Shown: positions 15,950-24,525 of the stretch, in pieces
How the letters are laid out: every line of letters begins with the position of its first letter
How positions within the stretch are numbered: position 1 is the stretch's first letter
NCBI GenBank assembly: GCA_037968855.1
Contig: JBBKWH010000030.1
Location: 1-63,548 of the forward strand
From: JBBKWH01 sp037968855
GTDB taxonomy: Bacteria > Pseudomonadota > Gammaproteobacteria > Pseudomonadales > Moraxellaceae
Direction of reading: 5' to 3'
DNA length: 63,548 nt
Notes under the pieces: model-generated
Database searches by the model: none
What the model was told of the DNA's origin: nothing
The model's input: the letters and a program-made list of their open reading frames with translations, nothing else
Made by a program: the position numbers and the translations under genes

Positions 15950-16768
15950 ATGCTGCAGTATCCCCATATTGATCCAGTTGCGTTATCACTTGGGCCGTTA
16001 CAGGTTCATTGGTACGGTTTGATGTACTTATTGGCCTTTGGTTTTGCCTACGGTCTGGCCACCTATCGCGCACGGCGGCGTGAGGGCTGGAATGACGAGA
16101 TGGTGTCCGACCTGATTTTTTATGGGGCAATGGGCGTGATCTTGGGTGGCCGGATTGGCTATGTGTTGTTTTATCAGTTTGAACAGTTTTTGCACGACCC
16201 GATCTGGTTGTTTAAGGTCTGGGATGGCGGCATGAGCTTTCATGGTGGCTTTTTGGGTGTGATGCTGGCGATGGTGTTGTTTGGCCGTAAGTACCAAAAA
16301 GCGCCGTTTCAAACCTTAGATTTTATTGCGCCTTGTGTACCGACGGGCTTGTTGTTTGGCCGGATTGGTAATTTTATTGGCGGCGAGTTGTGGGGCCGTC
16401 CGGTGATTGATCCCAACTACCCGCTGGCAATGGTATTTCCACGTGCCGATCTGTTGCCGCGCCATCCCTCACAGTTGTATGAAGCCTTTTTGGAAGGTTT
16501 GGTGTTGTTTATTGTGCTGTGGTGGTTTTCTAGCAAACCACGTCCGCGCTATGCCGTCTCGGCGGTGTTTTTGATGGGTTATGGTTTGGGTCGCTTTATC
16601 GTTGAGTTTTTCCGCGAACCAGATGCCGATCAGGGTTATATTTTGTTTGGCTGGATGACCAAGGGTCAGATGCTCACAGCGCCGATGATTATTATTGGCC
16701 TATGGATGCTGTGGTATGCCTATCGCCGTCGTGTGTATGATTGGGGCATGAACCAGCCGGTACGCTAA
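15950..16768 (+). CDS. lgt: Lgt, prolipoprotein diacylglyceryl transferase
   Basis: A 272-residue inner-membrane enzyme with about seven membrane segments. The start MLQYPHIDPVALSLGP has GAGG 6 bases upstream; an upstream ATG is less likely. HGGFLG (with the essential His) and the signature GRIGNFIGGELWGR are clear. It transfers diacylglycerol from phosphatidylglycerol to the lipobox Cys of prolipoproteins. At least three lipoproteins in this window carry such a lipobox. Confidence 0.97.
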   Translation: MLQYPHIDPVALSLGPLQVHWYGLMYLLAFGFAYGLATYRARRREGWNDEMVSDLIFYGAMGVILGGRIGYVLFYQFEQFLHDPIWLFKVWDGGMSFHGGFLGVMLAMVLFGRKYQKAPFQTLDFIAPCVPTGLLFGRIGNFIGGELWGRPVIDPNYPLAMVFPRADLLPRHPSQLYEAFLEGLVLFIVLWWFSSKPRPRYAVSAVFLMGYGLGRFIVEFFREPDADQGYILFGWMTKGQMLTAPMIIIGLWMLWYAYRRRVYDWGMNQPVR

Positions 16769-16870
16769 GTCGATAAGCTGCACAGGTGGGCAGATGGTCA
16801 TCACAACGTCATGCCCACTGGCCTTAATGTATTAAGCGAACAACAAACGATCTAGATCAGGACGATAACG

Positions 16871-18004
16871 TTGAAATCAAATTGGGGTGTGGTGGTGGGT
16901 GGGCTGTTACTGCTGTCTGTGGGTGGCGGGATTTGGTACTCCAACCACCAAACACAGGCCACGGGATCACCTCAGATTGGATCGACTCAAGCCAATACCC
17001 AAACCTCGTCACAACAGATTTATGGGTTGATTGGCTCCGAAAAAGCCGCCTATTTTCAAGATCCACGCGTGCAAGCGCGACTGGCCGAATTAAAGTTATC
17101 CGTTCGTGTGGATAAAGCTGGCTCGCGCAGTATGCCCAGCCAACTTAAAGCAAGCAGCTATGACTTTGCCTTTCCGGCGGGAACAGCCCAAGCGGTTGAG
17201 ATTCAACAGCAAACTGGCGCACGCGGGATGGATGAGGTGTTTTACACCCCCATGGTGATTGCCACATGGAAGCCGGTGGTTGCCGCGCTCAATAGCCAAG
17301 GCTTGATTCATCAACAAGGCACTACCCAACTGCTCGATATGCAAGGCTTATTGCCATTGATGCAACAGCATGCCCGCTGGTCTGACTTAAAGAGTCCAGC
17401 CAATAGTTTTCGTAGCAACAAAAGCATCATCATCACCACCACAGACTTAAATACATCCAACAGCGCCAGTATGTATCTGGCCTTGGTCAGCTATCTGGTC
17501 AACCAACAGCAAGTGGTACAAAGCACTGCCGAAGCCGAACAGGCTGCCGATCAAGTCAAAGATCTGTTTGGCCGACAGGGCTATCAAGAAGGCTCTTCCG
17601 CTGCGCCGTTTGAGGATTATCTGGCGCTAGGCATGGGCAAAACGCCACTACTGATGACCTACGAATCACAAATGATTCAGTATCAATACCAACAGCAGGG
17701 CGCGATTGATCCCAATATCAGCGTGCTCTATCCCGTGCCGACCTTGTACACCAAGCATGTGTTTATTCCGCTGACCGCACGGGCGCAAGCCTTACAGCAA
17801 GCCCTGAGCACCGACCCGCAATTGCTCGCGATTGCACACGAGTATGGCTTTAGAACCAAAAACCCCACTGCCACCAAAGCCGCATGGCAACAACATGGCA
17901 TCGTGACCCCAGCCCGTCTAGACGACGTGATTGATCCACCCAATACCGCCTTGCAAGAGGCAATGATTGAGCGGATTGCACAGTTGGTCGAGCGTGGCGC
18001 ATGA
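16871..18004 (+). CDS. Membrane-anchored solute-binding-like protein of a TelA/XpaC-type cluster
   Basis: A 377-residue protein starting at TTG, supported by AGGA 8 bases upstream. Residues about 7-23 form one membrane anchor (GVVVGGLLLLSVGGGIWY), and the rest is periplasmic. The body resembles a type 2 periplasmic solute-binding fold: ASSYDFAFPAG, FYTPMVIATWKPV, IITTTDLNTSNSASMY and GMGKTPLLMTYESQM. The TT-D-SNS segment looks like a ligand-binding loop. No ABC permease or ATPase lies nearby, so it probably senses instead of feeding a transporter. It overlaps the next gene by 4 bases and heads the five-gene cluster. Confidence 0.75.
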   Translation: MKSNWGVVVGGLLLLSVGGGIWYSNHQTQATGSPQIGSTQANTQTSSQQIYGLIGSEKAAYFQDPRVQARLAELKLSVRVDKAGSRSMPSQLKASSYDFAFPAGTAQAVEIQQQTGARGMDEVFYTPMVIATWKPVVAALNSQGLIHQQGTTQLLDMQGLLPLMQQHARWSDLKSPANSFRSNKSIIITTTDLNTSNSASMYLALVSYLVNQQQVVQSTAEAEQAADQVKDLFGRQGYQEGSSAAPFEDYLALGMGKTPLLMTYESQMIQYQYQQQGAIDPNISVLYPVPTLYTKHVFIPLTARAQALQQALSTDPQLLAIAHEYGFRTKNPTATKAAWQQHGIVTPARLDDVIDPPNTALQEAMIERIAQLVERGA

Positions 18005-18771
18005 CCGCTGCCCCGACGGATTGGCAATGGGGCGAGATGCTATGGCAAGAGTGCAATGGCGTGGTCAAGCAACTGGTCACGCTTGGGCATACTGATCCAC
18101 AGTTGACCCGCTACCAACAAGCCATTGACCACCTCACACAGATACAAGCACAACCTGCCAGCACGCCCAAGCTACCGCCGCTATTAGATCAACACGGCCT
18201 ACAACAGATTGCCGAACGGATTGATCAATTACTGGCACAACAAACCACGCATTCAGGCTCATTTTGGCAGCGATTACAGTCGTCACTGACCGCACAGCCC
18301 TCCTCTGATGCCGCCGACCTGACTACGCTGAAACAGATTTTTGCTACGGTGTACCAGCAGCGTGAGCAAGCACAGCAACTGGCTTATCAGTTGCAACAAG
18401 CCCAGCAACAGACACAGACCGATCAAGATGCCCTGATCCAGCGCCTCAATCGGGTCAATGCGCTGATCCAGTGCTTACAGCACGCGCTAACTGCACAGTT
18501 GTTTGTCGATCCGCTAACGGCAGCACGTATGCAGCAATTGTTGCAACGGCTTGAATCCCGCCAACAGACCTTATCCATTGGTCAGGTGCATGGGCAGCAA
18601 CAACAACTGGCGCTACAACTGATTGCCCAGCAACAACAGGCCATTCATCAACGCCTTGAGCAGTCGTATCAACAGTTACACTGGATCAGCCAAACCCAAC
18701 AGTTAAGCCAGCAACAGGCATGGCGAGAGCGACTGACGCAATCGCGGCAAGGTCTCACCTCACTTCCTTAG
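18001..18771 (+). CDS. Gln-rich coiled-coil protein, possibly TelA-like
   Basis: A 256-residue soluble protein with no signal peptide. From about residue 95 it is almost entirely helical and Gln-rich, with strong coiled-coil character. The stretch from about 115 to 240 follows the spacing of toxic-anion-resistance proteins of the TelA family: a helix with DQDALIQRLNRVNAL, a second with LLQRLESRQQTL, and QQLALQLIAQQQQAI in place of the TelA LAL-LI segment. The match is by eye and weak, and the usual N-terminal part is short. Its neighbours (solute-binding, VWA and XpaC-like genes) are known TelA companions, which supports the idea. It is coupled to the gene before it by ATGA. Confidence 0.6.
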   Translation: MTAAPTDWQWGEMLWQECNGVVKQLVTLGHTDPQLTRYQQAIDHLTQIQAQPASTPKLPPLLDQHGLQQIAERIDQLLAQQTTHSGSFWQRLQSSLTAQPSSDAADLTTLKQIFATVYQQREQAQQLAYQLQQAQQQTQTDQDALIQRLNRVNALIQCLQHALTAQLFVDPLTAARMQQLLQRLESRQQTLSIGQVHGQQQQLALQLIAQQQQAIHQRLEQSYQQLHWISQTQQLSQQQAWRERLTQSRQGLTSLP

Positions 18772-18787
18772 AATAAGAGCATCAACC

Positions 18788-20410
18788 ATGACAACATCCA
18801 TCACCACATTGATAAAAAAGCCCACAAAAAAATCCAGTCTGATGTTGTCCGTTTCCGTCGGACTGTCGCTCAGTCTATTGATCAGTGGCTGTAATCGCAG
18901 CAACGACACCCCCGCATCAGCCAGCAAAGACGACGCCAACACCGTGCATATCTTGGCCGCCTCAGAGCTAAAAACCCTAGAACCCGACCTCACACGCAGC
19001 GCCAAAGCCGCAGGGGTCAACATCGACATCCGCTACGCTGGTAGCTTAGAAATGGTTGATCGCATTAATGCGCACGAGCCGTTTGATGCCATTTTGCCAG
19101 CCAGTGGCGCGTATCCGATGCTGGCGTTGCTCAGCCAACCCAAAGCGCAAGACAAGCTGTTTTATTCCAAAGTAGCGTTTGGCATCAAAACCAGCAAGGC
19201 CAAGCAACTCGGCTGGCTGACCACGGCCCCGACATGGGCGCAAATCGTCAGCGCGGTCGATAGCGGCAAGCTGCACTACGCCATGACCAACCCCATCGCC
19301 TCTAACTCTGGCATGAGTGCGTTGTTTTCACTGACCATGGCCAGCGCAGGTAAAGCCGACAACCTTGATGGCAAAGACATCAAAAAAGACGTGTTACAGC
19401 AGTTTTTATCCGGTCAAACCCTGACCGCAGGCAGTTCCGGCTGGCTGGCCGATACCTATGTGCAAGAACAACAACGGCTAGATGGCTTGGTCAATTATGA
19501 AGCGGTGTTGATGCGCTTAAATCAACAACCGCAAGTCACCGACAAACTCAGCCTGATCTATCCCCAAGATGGCGTGATCAGTGCCGACTATCCCTTGATG
19601 CTGCTCAACGAGGCCCACCGCGCCGACTACCAAAAACTGGTTAGCCAGTGGAAATCCACCGCGTTTCAAACCATCGTTGCTCAGCAGTTTTTGCGTCCGG
19701 CCAATCCTGCGGTCAAAAGCCTTGTCCCTGCCACCAGTGCCACAGAGTTAAGCTTTCCAAGCCAACTCGCCACCATTGACGCAGTGCTCACTGCCTATCA
19801 GCAAGACAGCAAAAAACCCTCCACCACCATCTACGTGCTCGACACCAGCGGTTCCATGCGCGATGAACGGATGGCCGACCTCAAGTCCGCACTCAACTAT
19901 TTGACAGGGCTAAATGCCAACAGCTTGACCGAACGCTTAACCCGCTTTCAGCCGCGTGAACAAATTATCTTTTTACCGTTTAGCAGTGAGGTGCAAGCGC
20001 CGCAAACCATCGTGATTGATCAGCAACACCCTGAGGTGCAACGCCAAGCGATCCAACGTCTGGTCGGCCAATTGCGCGCCGATGGCGGTACAGCGCTGTA
20101 TGATGCCTTGGATCAAGCGGTGGAACTGGCTTTGACCAAACAACGCGCCCAACCGAATCATATTGTCAGCATTGTACTGATGACCGACGGCCAACAAACT
20201 GAAGGCCTGTCGTATCAAAACTGGCAAGCGCATAGCTTGCCACGCTTGCAGCAACAACAACTGGCACCGATTCGGATTTTCCCGATTTTATTTGGTGAAG
20301 CCCCGACCGATGAACTGAGCAGCATCGCCCAACAAACCCGTGGCAAAACCTTTGAAAGTCGCCAAGACACCCTCAGTAAAGCCTTCCGTGATATTCGGGC
20401 CTATCAATAA
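18788..20410 (+). CDS. Lipoprotein with solute-binding-like domain and C-terminal VWA domain
   Basis: A 540-residue protein. The leader ends in lipobox LISGC (Cys35), so it should be lipid-anchored and face the periplasm. Residues about 50-330 look like a type 2 solute-binding domain: VHILAASELKTLEPDL, FDAILPASGAYPM, and MTNPIASNSGMSALF as ligand loop. A VWA domain fills residues about 345-520, with the metal-ion site DTSGSM beginning at Asp352, the second site residue in GGTALYDAL, and a third in LMTDGQQ. A complete MIDAS implies divalent-metal-dependent protein binding. The fusion suggests that ligand capture is linked to a protein partner. Confidence 0.85.
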   Translation: MTTSITTLIKKPTKKSSLMLSVSVGLSLSLLISGCNRSNDTPASASKDDANTVHILAASELKTLEPDLTRSAKAAGVNIDIRYAGSLEMVDRINAHEPFDAILPASGAYPMLALLSQPKAQDKLFYSKVAFGIKTSKAKQLGWLTTAPTWAQIVSAVDSGKLHYAMTNPIASNSGMSALFSLTMASAGKADNLDGKDIKKDVLQQFLSGQTLTAGSSGWLADTYVQEQQRLDGLVNYEAVLMRLNQQPQVTDKLSLIYPQDGVISADYPLMLLNEAHRADYQKLVSQWKSTAFQTIVAQQFLRPANPAVKSLVPATSATELSFPSQLATIDAVLTAYQQDSKKPSTTIYVLDTSGSMRDERMADLKSALNYLTGLNANSLTERLTRFQPREQIIFLPFSSEVQAPQTIVIDQQHPEVQRQAIQRLVGQLRADGGTALYDALDQAVELALTKQRAQPNHIVSIVLMTDGQQTEGLSYQNWQAHSLPRLQQQQLAPIRIFPILFGEAPTDELSSIAQQTRGKTFESRQDTLSKAFRDIRAYQ

Positions 20411-20427
20411 ATCAGGGCAACCGCACG

Positions 20428-21078
20428 ATGAACCATTCGCTGATCAGCCTAATGTTTGATTTTTTGCGCAGCCGTCGCCATCTGGTCGGTTGTGTGTTGG
20501 CGCTCATCGGCCCCATCTTATTGTTTACCCATGTGATTGCACATGGCTGGCTATGGATCACCTTTGGCCTGTATATGAGTGGCGTGTTGCTGACGCCTAC
20601 GACCAAACCCATTGCACTGCCAGCGCCACAAGCCCCAGCCCTGACCCTAGACCAAGCCTTAACCCGCTTACAGCAGCAACTTCAACAGCAAAAAAGCGCA
20701 CTACCAACCCCAGCCGTGCAAATTTTAAATCAGATTTATCAGTGCATTGACGACATGGTACAGCCTGAGCGCGAGCGCAGCGGCATTGATGAGCGACTGT
20801 TTGCCCTTGATGATATTGTGCAGCGTTATATCCCAGAAATGCTGACCCAATACTTACAATTACCGCAGCAGTTTCGATCCGAACATGTCCTAAAATCAGG
20901 CCAAACTGCCCAAGCGATGCTGTTAGAGCAACTGCAATTGCTGGATGGCGAAGTGCATCAGCTCAGCCTTGCGATTGCCGAAAACGATGCCGCACGATTG
21001 GCCGAATTTAGCCAGTTTTTGCAACAACGCTTTGCCAAAGCGCCGCAATGGGACGAAAAAGGCCAGCTAAAACCCTAA
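20428..21078 (+). CDS. XpaC-like membrane protein
   Basis: A 216-residue protein with two adjacent membrane segments near the N terminus (about residues 20-37 and 40-57) and a cytoplasmic helical domain. The core YIPEMLTQYLQLP followed by a helix rich in L and Q and ending in ARLAEFSQFLQQRF follows the layout of the family annotated as 5-bromo-4-chloroindolyl phosphate hydrolysis protein (XpaC). That name is historical; no hydrolase site is visible. XpaC-like genes commonly accompany TelA and VWA genes. It lies 17 bp after the VWA gene. Confidence 0.7.
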   Translation: MNHSLISLMFDFLRSRRHLVGCVLALIGPILLFTHVIAHGWLWITFGLYMSGVLLTPTTKPIALPAPQAPALTLDQALTRLQQQLQQQKSALPTPAVQILNQIYQCIDDMVQPERERSGIDERLFALDDIVQRYIPEMLTQYLQLPQQFRSEHVLKSGQTAQAMLLEQLQLLDGEVHQLSLAIAENDAARLAEFSQFLQQRFAKAPQWDEKGQLKP

Positions 21079-21156
21079 GCGCTGACGACTCAGCCCTTGC
21101 TCCACCGCGCACATCAGCCGATGATGCGCCTCTCTTGATTTGGGTGTTGATCCGTT

Positions 21157-21729
21157 ATGACTACCGATGCCACTTTAGATGTGATTGCCATTCCACCCAA
21201 ACAACTGCCTATCGAGTTTGCCGATGCGGATGAGGTCAGAGATTTTTTGAGCAGTGCCTACGCCACGCTTGAGACACCACACAAACAGCACATGACCGGC
21301 TGGTCAAATGACAATCGTTATTTTGCCATCATGGATGAGGTCTGCCAGATGGCCAACCTTAAGCTGCTGGAGTTTTTAAACGGCAGTCAGTGTGATGATT
21401 CGTTTGAACTGGAGGACACCACACTGGCGATTAGCCGCTTTGATAGCGACGAAATCAACGCCATCATTGAGTCGCTACAGCGCCTACTGAATCCTGCCGA
21501 ACCATGGTTTGGGGTGTTTTTGGCCGCGTGGCAACCGTATGGTTTTGATGTGGCCGATGTGTTTGCCGCCTTAGAAGAAGCCGATGTCTCGCCAGTCCTG
21601 ACCGACAACGAAGGCCGTGGCGGCGATACACCGTTTTATGTATTCCGTGCACTCAAGACCTTATTGGCGTTGATGGAATACGCCTACAAGCACGGCTTTG
21701 ATGTGTTGTATGTGGTGGAGTGTGATTAA
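21157..21729 (+). CDS. Acidic protein of unknown function, end of TelA/XpaC-type cluster
   Basis: A 190-residue soluble, very acidic protein that I do not recognise. It has no signal peptide or membrane segment. Patches that look conserved are WFGVFLAAWQPYGFDVADVFAAL and GGDTPFYVFRALKTLLALM. The start follows the XpaC-like gene by 78 bp on the same strand, so it may share the transcript or have its own promoter. Next comes thyA, a housekeeping gene, so this marks the cluster's right border. Confidence 0.7.
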   Translation: MTTDATLDVIAIPPKQLPIEFADADEVRDFLSSAYATLETPHKQHMTGWSNDNRYFAIMDEVCQMANLKLLEFLNGSQCDDSFELEDTTLAISRFDSDEINAIIESLQRLLNPAEPWFGVFLAAWQPYGFDVADVFAALEEADVSPVLTDNEGRGGDTPFYVFRALKTLLALMEYAYKHGFDVLYVVECD

Positions 21730-21826
21730 GCCTCAGCGATGATCGCTCCTGTCGTGCGATTGCAGATTCGCGCCATCGGCCTGTAGTAAACTATCGGCCT
21801 GTTTTAAGCACTTTGGGCAGCCTGTT

Positions 21827-22669
21827 ATGCAAACCTACCTTGATTTACTCCGTCTCGTCTGTGATCAAGGCGGGCAAAAATCCGACCGTACCGGCACTGG
21901 CACACGCTCGGTATTTGGTCACCAAATGCGCTTTGATCTGGCTAAAGGCTTCCCGATTTTGACCACCAAACGGGTGCATTTTCGCTCGGTAGCCATTGAG
22001 TTGCTGTGGTTTATCCGTGGCGACACCAACGTGCAATATCTGCAAGATCATCAGGTCAGCATTTGGAACGAATGGGCCACCGCCGAGCAATGTGCGCGCT
22101 TTGGTCGTACCGAGGGCGATTTGGGGCCGGTGTATGGGCATCAATGGCGTAACTTTGGCGCAACCCGATTGGCCGATGGCAGCTATGCCAAAGACGGTTT
22201 TGATCAGTTGGCATGGGTGGTCAATGAGATCAAAACCAATCCCGATTCGCGCCGCTTAATCGTGTCTGGCTGGAACCCCAACGAAGCCACCCAAGTCGCG
22301 TTACCACCCTGTCACACCCTGTTCCAGTTCTTTGTGCAAGACGGCAAACTGTCTTGTCAGTTGTATCAGCGCAGTGCCGATATTTTCTTAGGTGTGCCGT
22401 TTAATATCGCCAGTTATGCCTTGCTCACTCATATGGTCGCGCAGGTCTGCGGCCTTGGCGTTGGTGATTTTGTCTGGACCGGTGGCGACTGTCATTTGTA
22501 CAGTAATCACATGCAGCAAGCCGCACTGCAACTAACCCGCGATCCGCTGCCATTGCCCACGCTTCAGCTTAATCCTGCGGTGACTGATTTGTTTGACTTC
22601 ACCTTTGATGATATTGAGCTGCTGGATTATCAGCACCATGCGGGCATTAAAGCCGAGGTTGCGGTATGA
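21827..22669 (+). CDS. thyA: Thymidylate synthase
   Basis: A 280-residue enzyme that methylates dUMP to dTMP with methylenetetrahydrofolate. The catalytic Cys lies in LPPCHTLFQFFV. RSADIFLGVPFNIASYALL, WTGGDCHLYSNH and the N-terminal RTGTGTRSVFGHQ are the family motifs. The length falls between the common 264-residue form and those with a small-domain insert. It overlaps folA by 4 bases, so dTMP and folate regeneration are co-expressed. Confidence 0.98.
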   Translation: MQTYLDLLRLVCDQGGQKSDRTGTGTRSVFGHQMRFDLAKGFPILTTKRVHFRSVAIELLWFIRGDTNVQYLQDHQVSIWNEWATAEQCARFGRTEGDLGPVYGHQWRNFGATRLADGSYAKDGFDQLAWVVNEIKTNPDSRRLIVSGWNPNEATQVALPPCHTLFQFFVQDGKLSCQLYQRSADIFLGVPFNIASYALLTHMVAQVCGLGVGDFVWTGGDCHLYSNHMQQAALQLTRDPLPLPTLQLNPAVTDLFDFTFDDIELLDYQHHAGIKAEVAV

Positions 22670-23247
22670 GTTGGCAAGGACACGAATTAGTGCATGTGGT
22701 AGCTGTTGATCAACAGCATTGCATTGGCGTCAACAACAGCATGCCGTGGCATTTACCGCGCGATTTTCAGCATTTTCGCGAGCTCACTCAAGGCGGTGTG
22801 GTGGTGATGGGCCGCAAGACCTTTGAATCCATTGGCCGACCCTTGCCCAAGCGCATCAACATTGTGCTGACTCACCAAACCGATTGGCAAGCTGATGGCG
22901 TACAAGTCACCCACAGCCTAGAGGATGCCCTCAATCTGGCCGCACAACAGGCCCAACAACAAGAACAGCAGCAAGAACAGCAGCAAGAACAGCAGCAAGA
23001 ACAGCAGCAAGAACAGCAGCAAGAAAAAGCATCGATCTTTGTCATCGGTGGCGCGGATTTTTATGCGCAAACCCTGCCGTTTGCCGACCGATTAGAACTC
23101 ACCCACGTTGCGCTAGATGTGCAAGGTGATGCCTTCTATCCAGCGATTCCAGTCGATTTTGTTGCTGGTCAACCAGCGCATCATCTGGATGAAAAAAGCG
23201 GCGTCAGCTTTGCGTTTGTGCAATATCTGCGTCGTAGTGCAGTATAG
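22666..23247 (+). CDS. folA: Dihydrofolate reductase with a Gln/Glu repeat insert
   Basis: A 193-residue enzyme; typical bacterial DHFR has about 160. NNSMPWHLPRDF carries the catalytic acid (Asp33), VVMGRKTFESIGRPLP binds NADPH, and FVIGGADFYAQTLP is the second cofactor motif. The extra length comes from an insert at about residues 94-120, made of the repeated unit QEQQ. By alignment with E. coli DHFR it falls in the surface loop just before the IGG strand, away from the active site, so the enzyme is probably functional. It is translationally coupled to thyA. Confidence 0.96.
   Translation: MSWQGHELVHVVAVDQQHCIGVNNSMPWHLPRDFQHFRELTQGGVVVMGRKTFESIGRPLPKRINIVLTHQTDWQADGVQVTHSLEDALNLAAQQAQQQEQQQEQQQEQQQEQQQEQQQEKASIFVIGGADFYAQTLPFADRLELTHVALDVQGDAFYPAIPVDFVAGQPAHHLDEKSGVSFAFVQYLRRSAV
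22960..23019 (+). repeat. Five tandem 12-bp units inside folA
   Basis: CAAGAACAGCAG occurs five times without change and then begins a sixth time. Each unit encodes QEQQ in frame. Perfect copies point to recent expansion by slippage. Since 12 is a multiple of 3, copy-number changes do not shift the frame. Confidence 0.95.
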
Positions 23248-23367
23248 CGCGTCGGGTTTTTCTCAATAATTTTCACCAATCGCCTACAGCCTGCAAACCG
23301 CGCTCAACAGGCGCGTTTGCCTGCGCATGTCACACTGATTTAACCCATTTAAACCGGATGTGTGCTC

Positions 23368-23889
23368 ATGCGTTTGATGTCTCTTGCGGTGGTCTGTACC
23401 GCGCTCACCTTGGCTGCTTGCCAGCAAACTCCAACCGATACAGCAGCCGCGATGCACCCCATGCCGCAGGGCCAGCATGATCAACACGAACACCATCAGC
23501 ATGAACATCATCAGCATGGCAAGCATGGTCATCATCACGATCAAAATGCCGTGGCCTTAACCGACACTCGCTGGACTTTAAGCATTATTGATGGTCAGCC
23601 AATCTCTAATGTTACTGCCGAGCGCACGCCTTATCTTCAGTTTAATGCTGCCGATCAACGTCTATCCGGTCTGGGTGGCTGTAATCGTTTGGCCGGAAAC
23701 TATGCGCAACAAGGCTCAAGTCTGAGCATGATGATTGCCAGCACCCGCATGGCGTGTATGAATGACAACGGTTTAGAGGGTCGGTTTTTGCAGGCGCTAT
23801 CGGCCACTGCATCGTATGCCATTGAAGGCAATACATTGCGCCTGATTGATGCACAAGGCCAAACTCGCTTACGTTTGACTGCGCCATAA
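23368..23889 (+). CDS. META-domain lipoprotein with His-rich linker
   Basis: A protein of about 173 residues. The leader ends in LTLAAC, a lipobox, so the mature protein is lipid-anchored. A His-rich linker follows (about residues 30-55, with HEHHQHEHHQHGKHGHHHD), then one META domain as in HslJ: TRWTLSIIDGQPI, LGGCNRLAGNY and MIASTRMACMN, with the conserved Cys pair. META proteins appear in stress responses. The linker suggests binding of Zn, Ni or Cu. It stands alone. Confidence 0.88.
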   Translation: MRLMSLAVVCTALTLAACQQTPTDTAAAMHPMPQGQHDQHEHHQHEHHQHGKHGHHHDQNAVALTDTRWTLSIIDGQPISNVTAERTPYLQFNAADQRLSGLGGCNRLAGNYAQQGSSLSMMIASTRMACMNDNGLEGRFLQALSATASYAIEGNTLRLIDAQGQTRLRLTAP

Positions 23890-23964
23890 GCAGCACAATT
23901 TGCGGCTTGTTTTATCGCCAAACTAGCCCCATTTTAAAACCACCACAACAGGAGTGAGCGTGTG

Positions 23965-24507
23965 ATGTCTAGTTCCTCAACCCCATCGACCGAGCGCGCC
24001 ATTGTTGGCGGTGGTTGTTTTTGGTGTACCGAAGCAGTGTTTCGTGCGGTACGTGGCGTTAACGACGTGACCAGCGGTTATGCCGGTGGCGCACGGCCCA
24101 ATCCCAGCTATGAGCAAATCTGTAGCGGTGCTACCGGCCATGCCGAAGTGATCGCCATTGATTTTGATCCGGCGCTAATCCCATTTGGCGATGTGTTGGA
24201 TATCTTCTTTGCCACCCACGATCCCACCACGCTGAATCGGCAAGGCAATGATGCAGGTACGCAATATCGCTCAGTGATTTTTTATCTGAATGATCAGCAA
24301 CGAGAGATTGCCGAGCAAAAAATTGCTGCGCTTAAAGCCCAAGGCATTAACGCGGTGACCGAACTCTCACCTGCACCAACGTTTTATCGCGCCGAAGAGT
24401 ATCACCAGCGTTTTTATGAAAAAAACCCCAGCCAAGGCTATTGCAGCTTTATGATCCCGCCCAAGCTGTCTAAGCTACGGCAGTACTTTGCTGATCAAGC
24501 CATTTAA
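23965..24507 (+). CDS. msrA: Peptide methionine-(S)-S-oxide reductase MsrA
   Basis: A protein of about 180 residues that reduces methionine sulfoxide. GGGCFWCTEAVF gives the catalytic Cys followed by Trp and Cys; GYAGGARPNPSYEQICSGATGHAE and TQYRSVIFY are family motifs. A GTG directly precedes this ATG and is an alternative start; AGGAG lies upstream. It is convergent with exbD at 18 bp. Confidence 0.96.
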   Translation: MSSSSTPSTERAIVGGGCFWCTEAVFRAVRGVNDVTSGYAGGARPNPSYEQICSGATGHAEVIAIDFDPALIPFGDVLDIFFATHDPTTLNRQGNDAGTQYRSVIFYLNDQQREIAEQKIAALKAQGINAVTELSPAPTFYRAEEYHQRFYEKNPSQGYCSFMIPPKLSKLRQYFADQAI

Positions 24508-24525
24508 TCGAGTTGCCTCTCATCG

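Noticed and set aside
16786..16818. GTGGGCA/TGCCCAC repeat after lgt as a terminator
   Set aside because: The loop is about 19 bases and no T tract follows.
22960..23019. Short regular repeats as a CRISPR array
   Set aside because: Units are directly adjacent without spacers and lie in frame inside folA.
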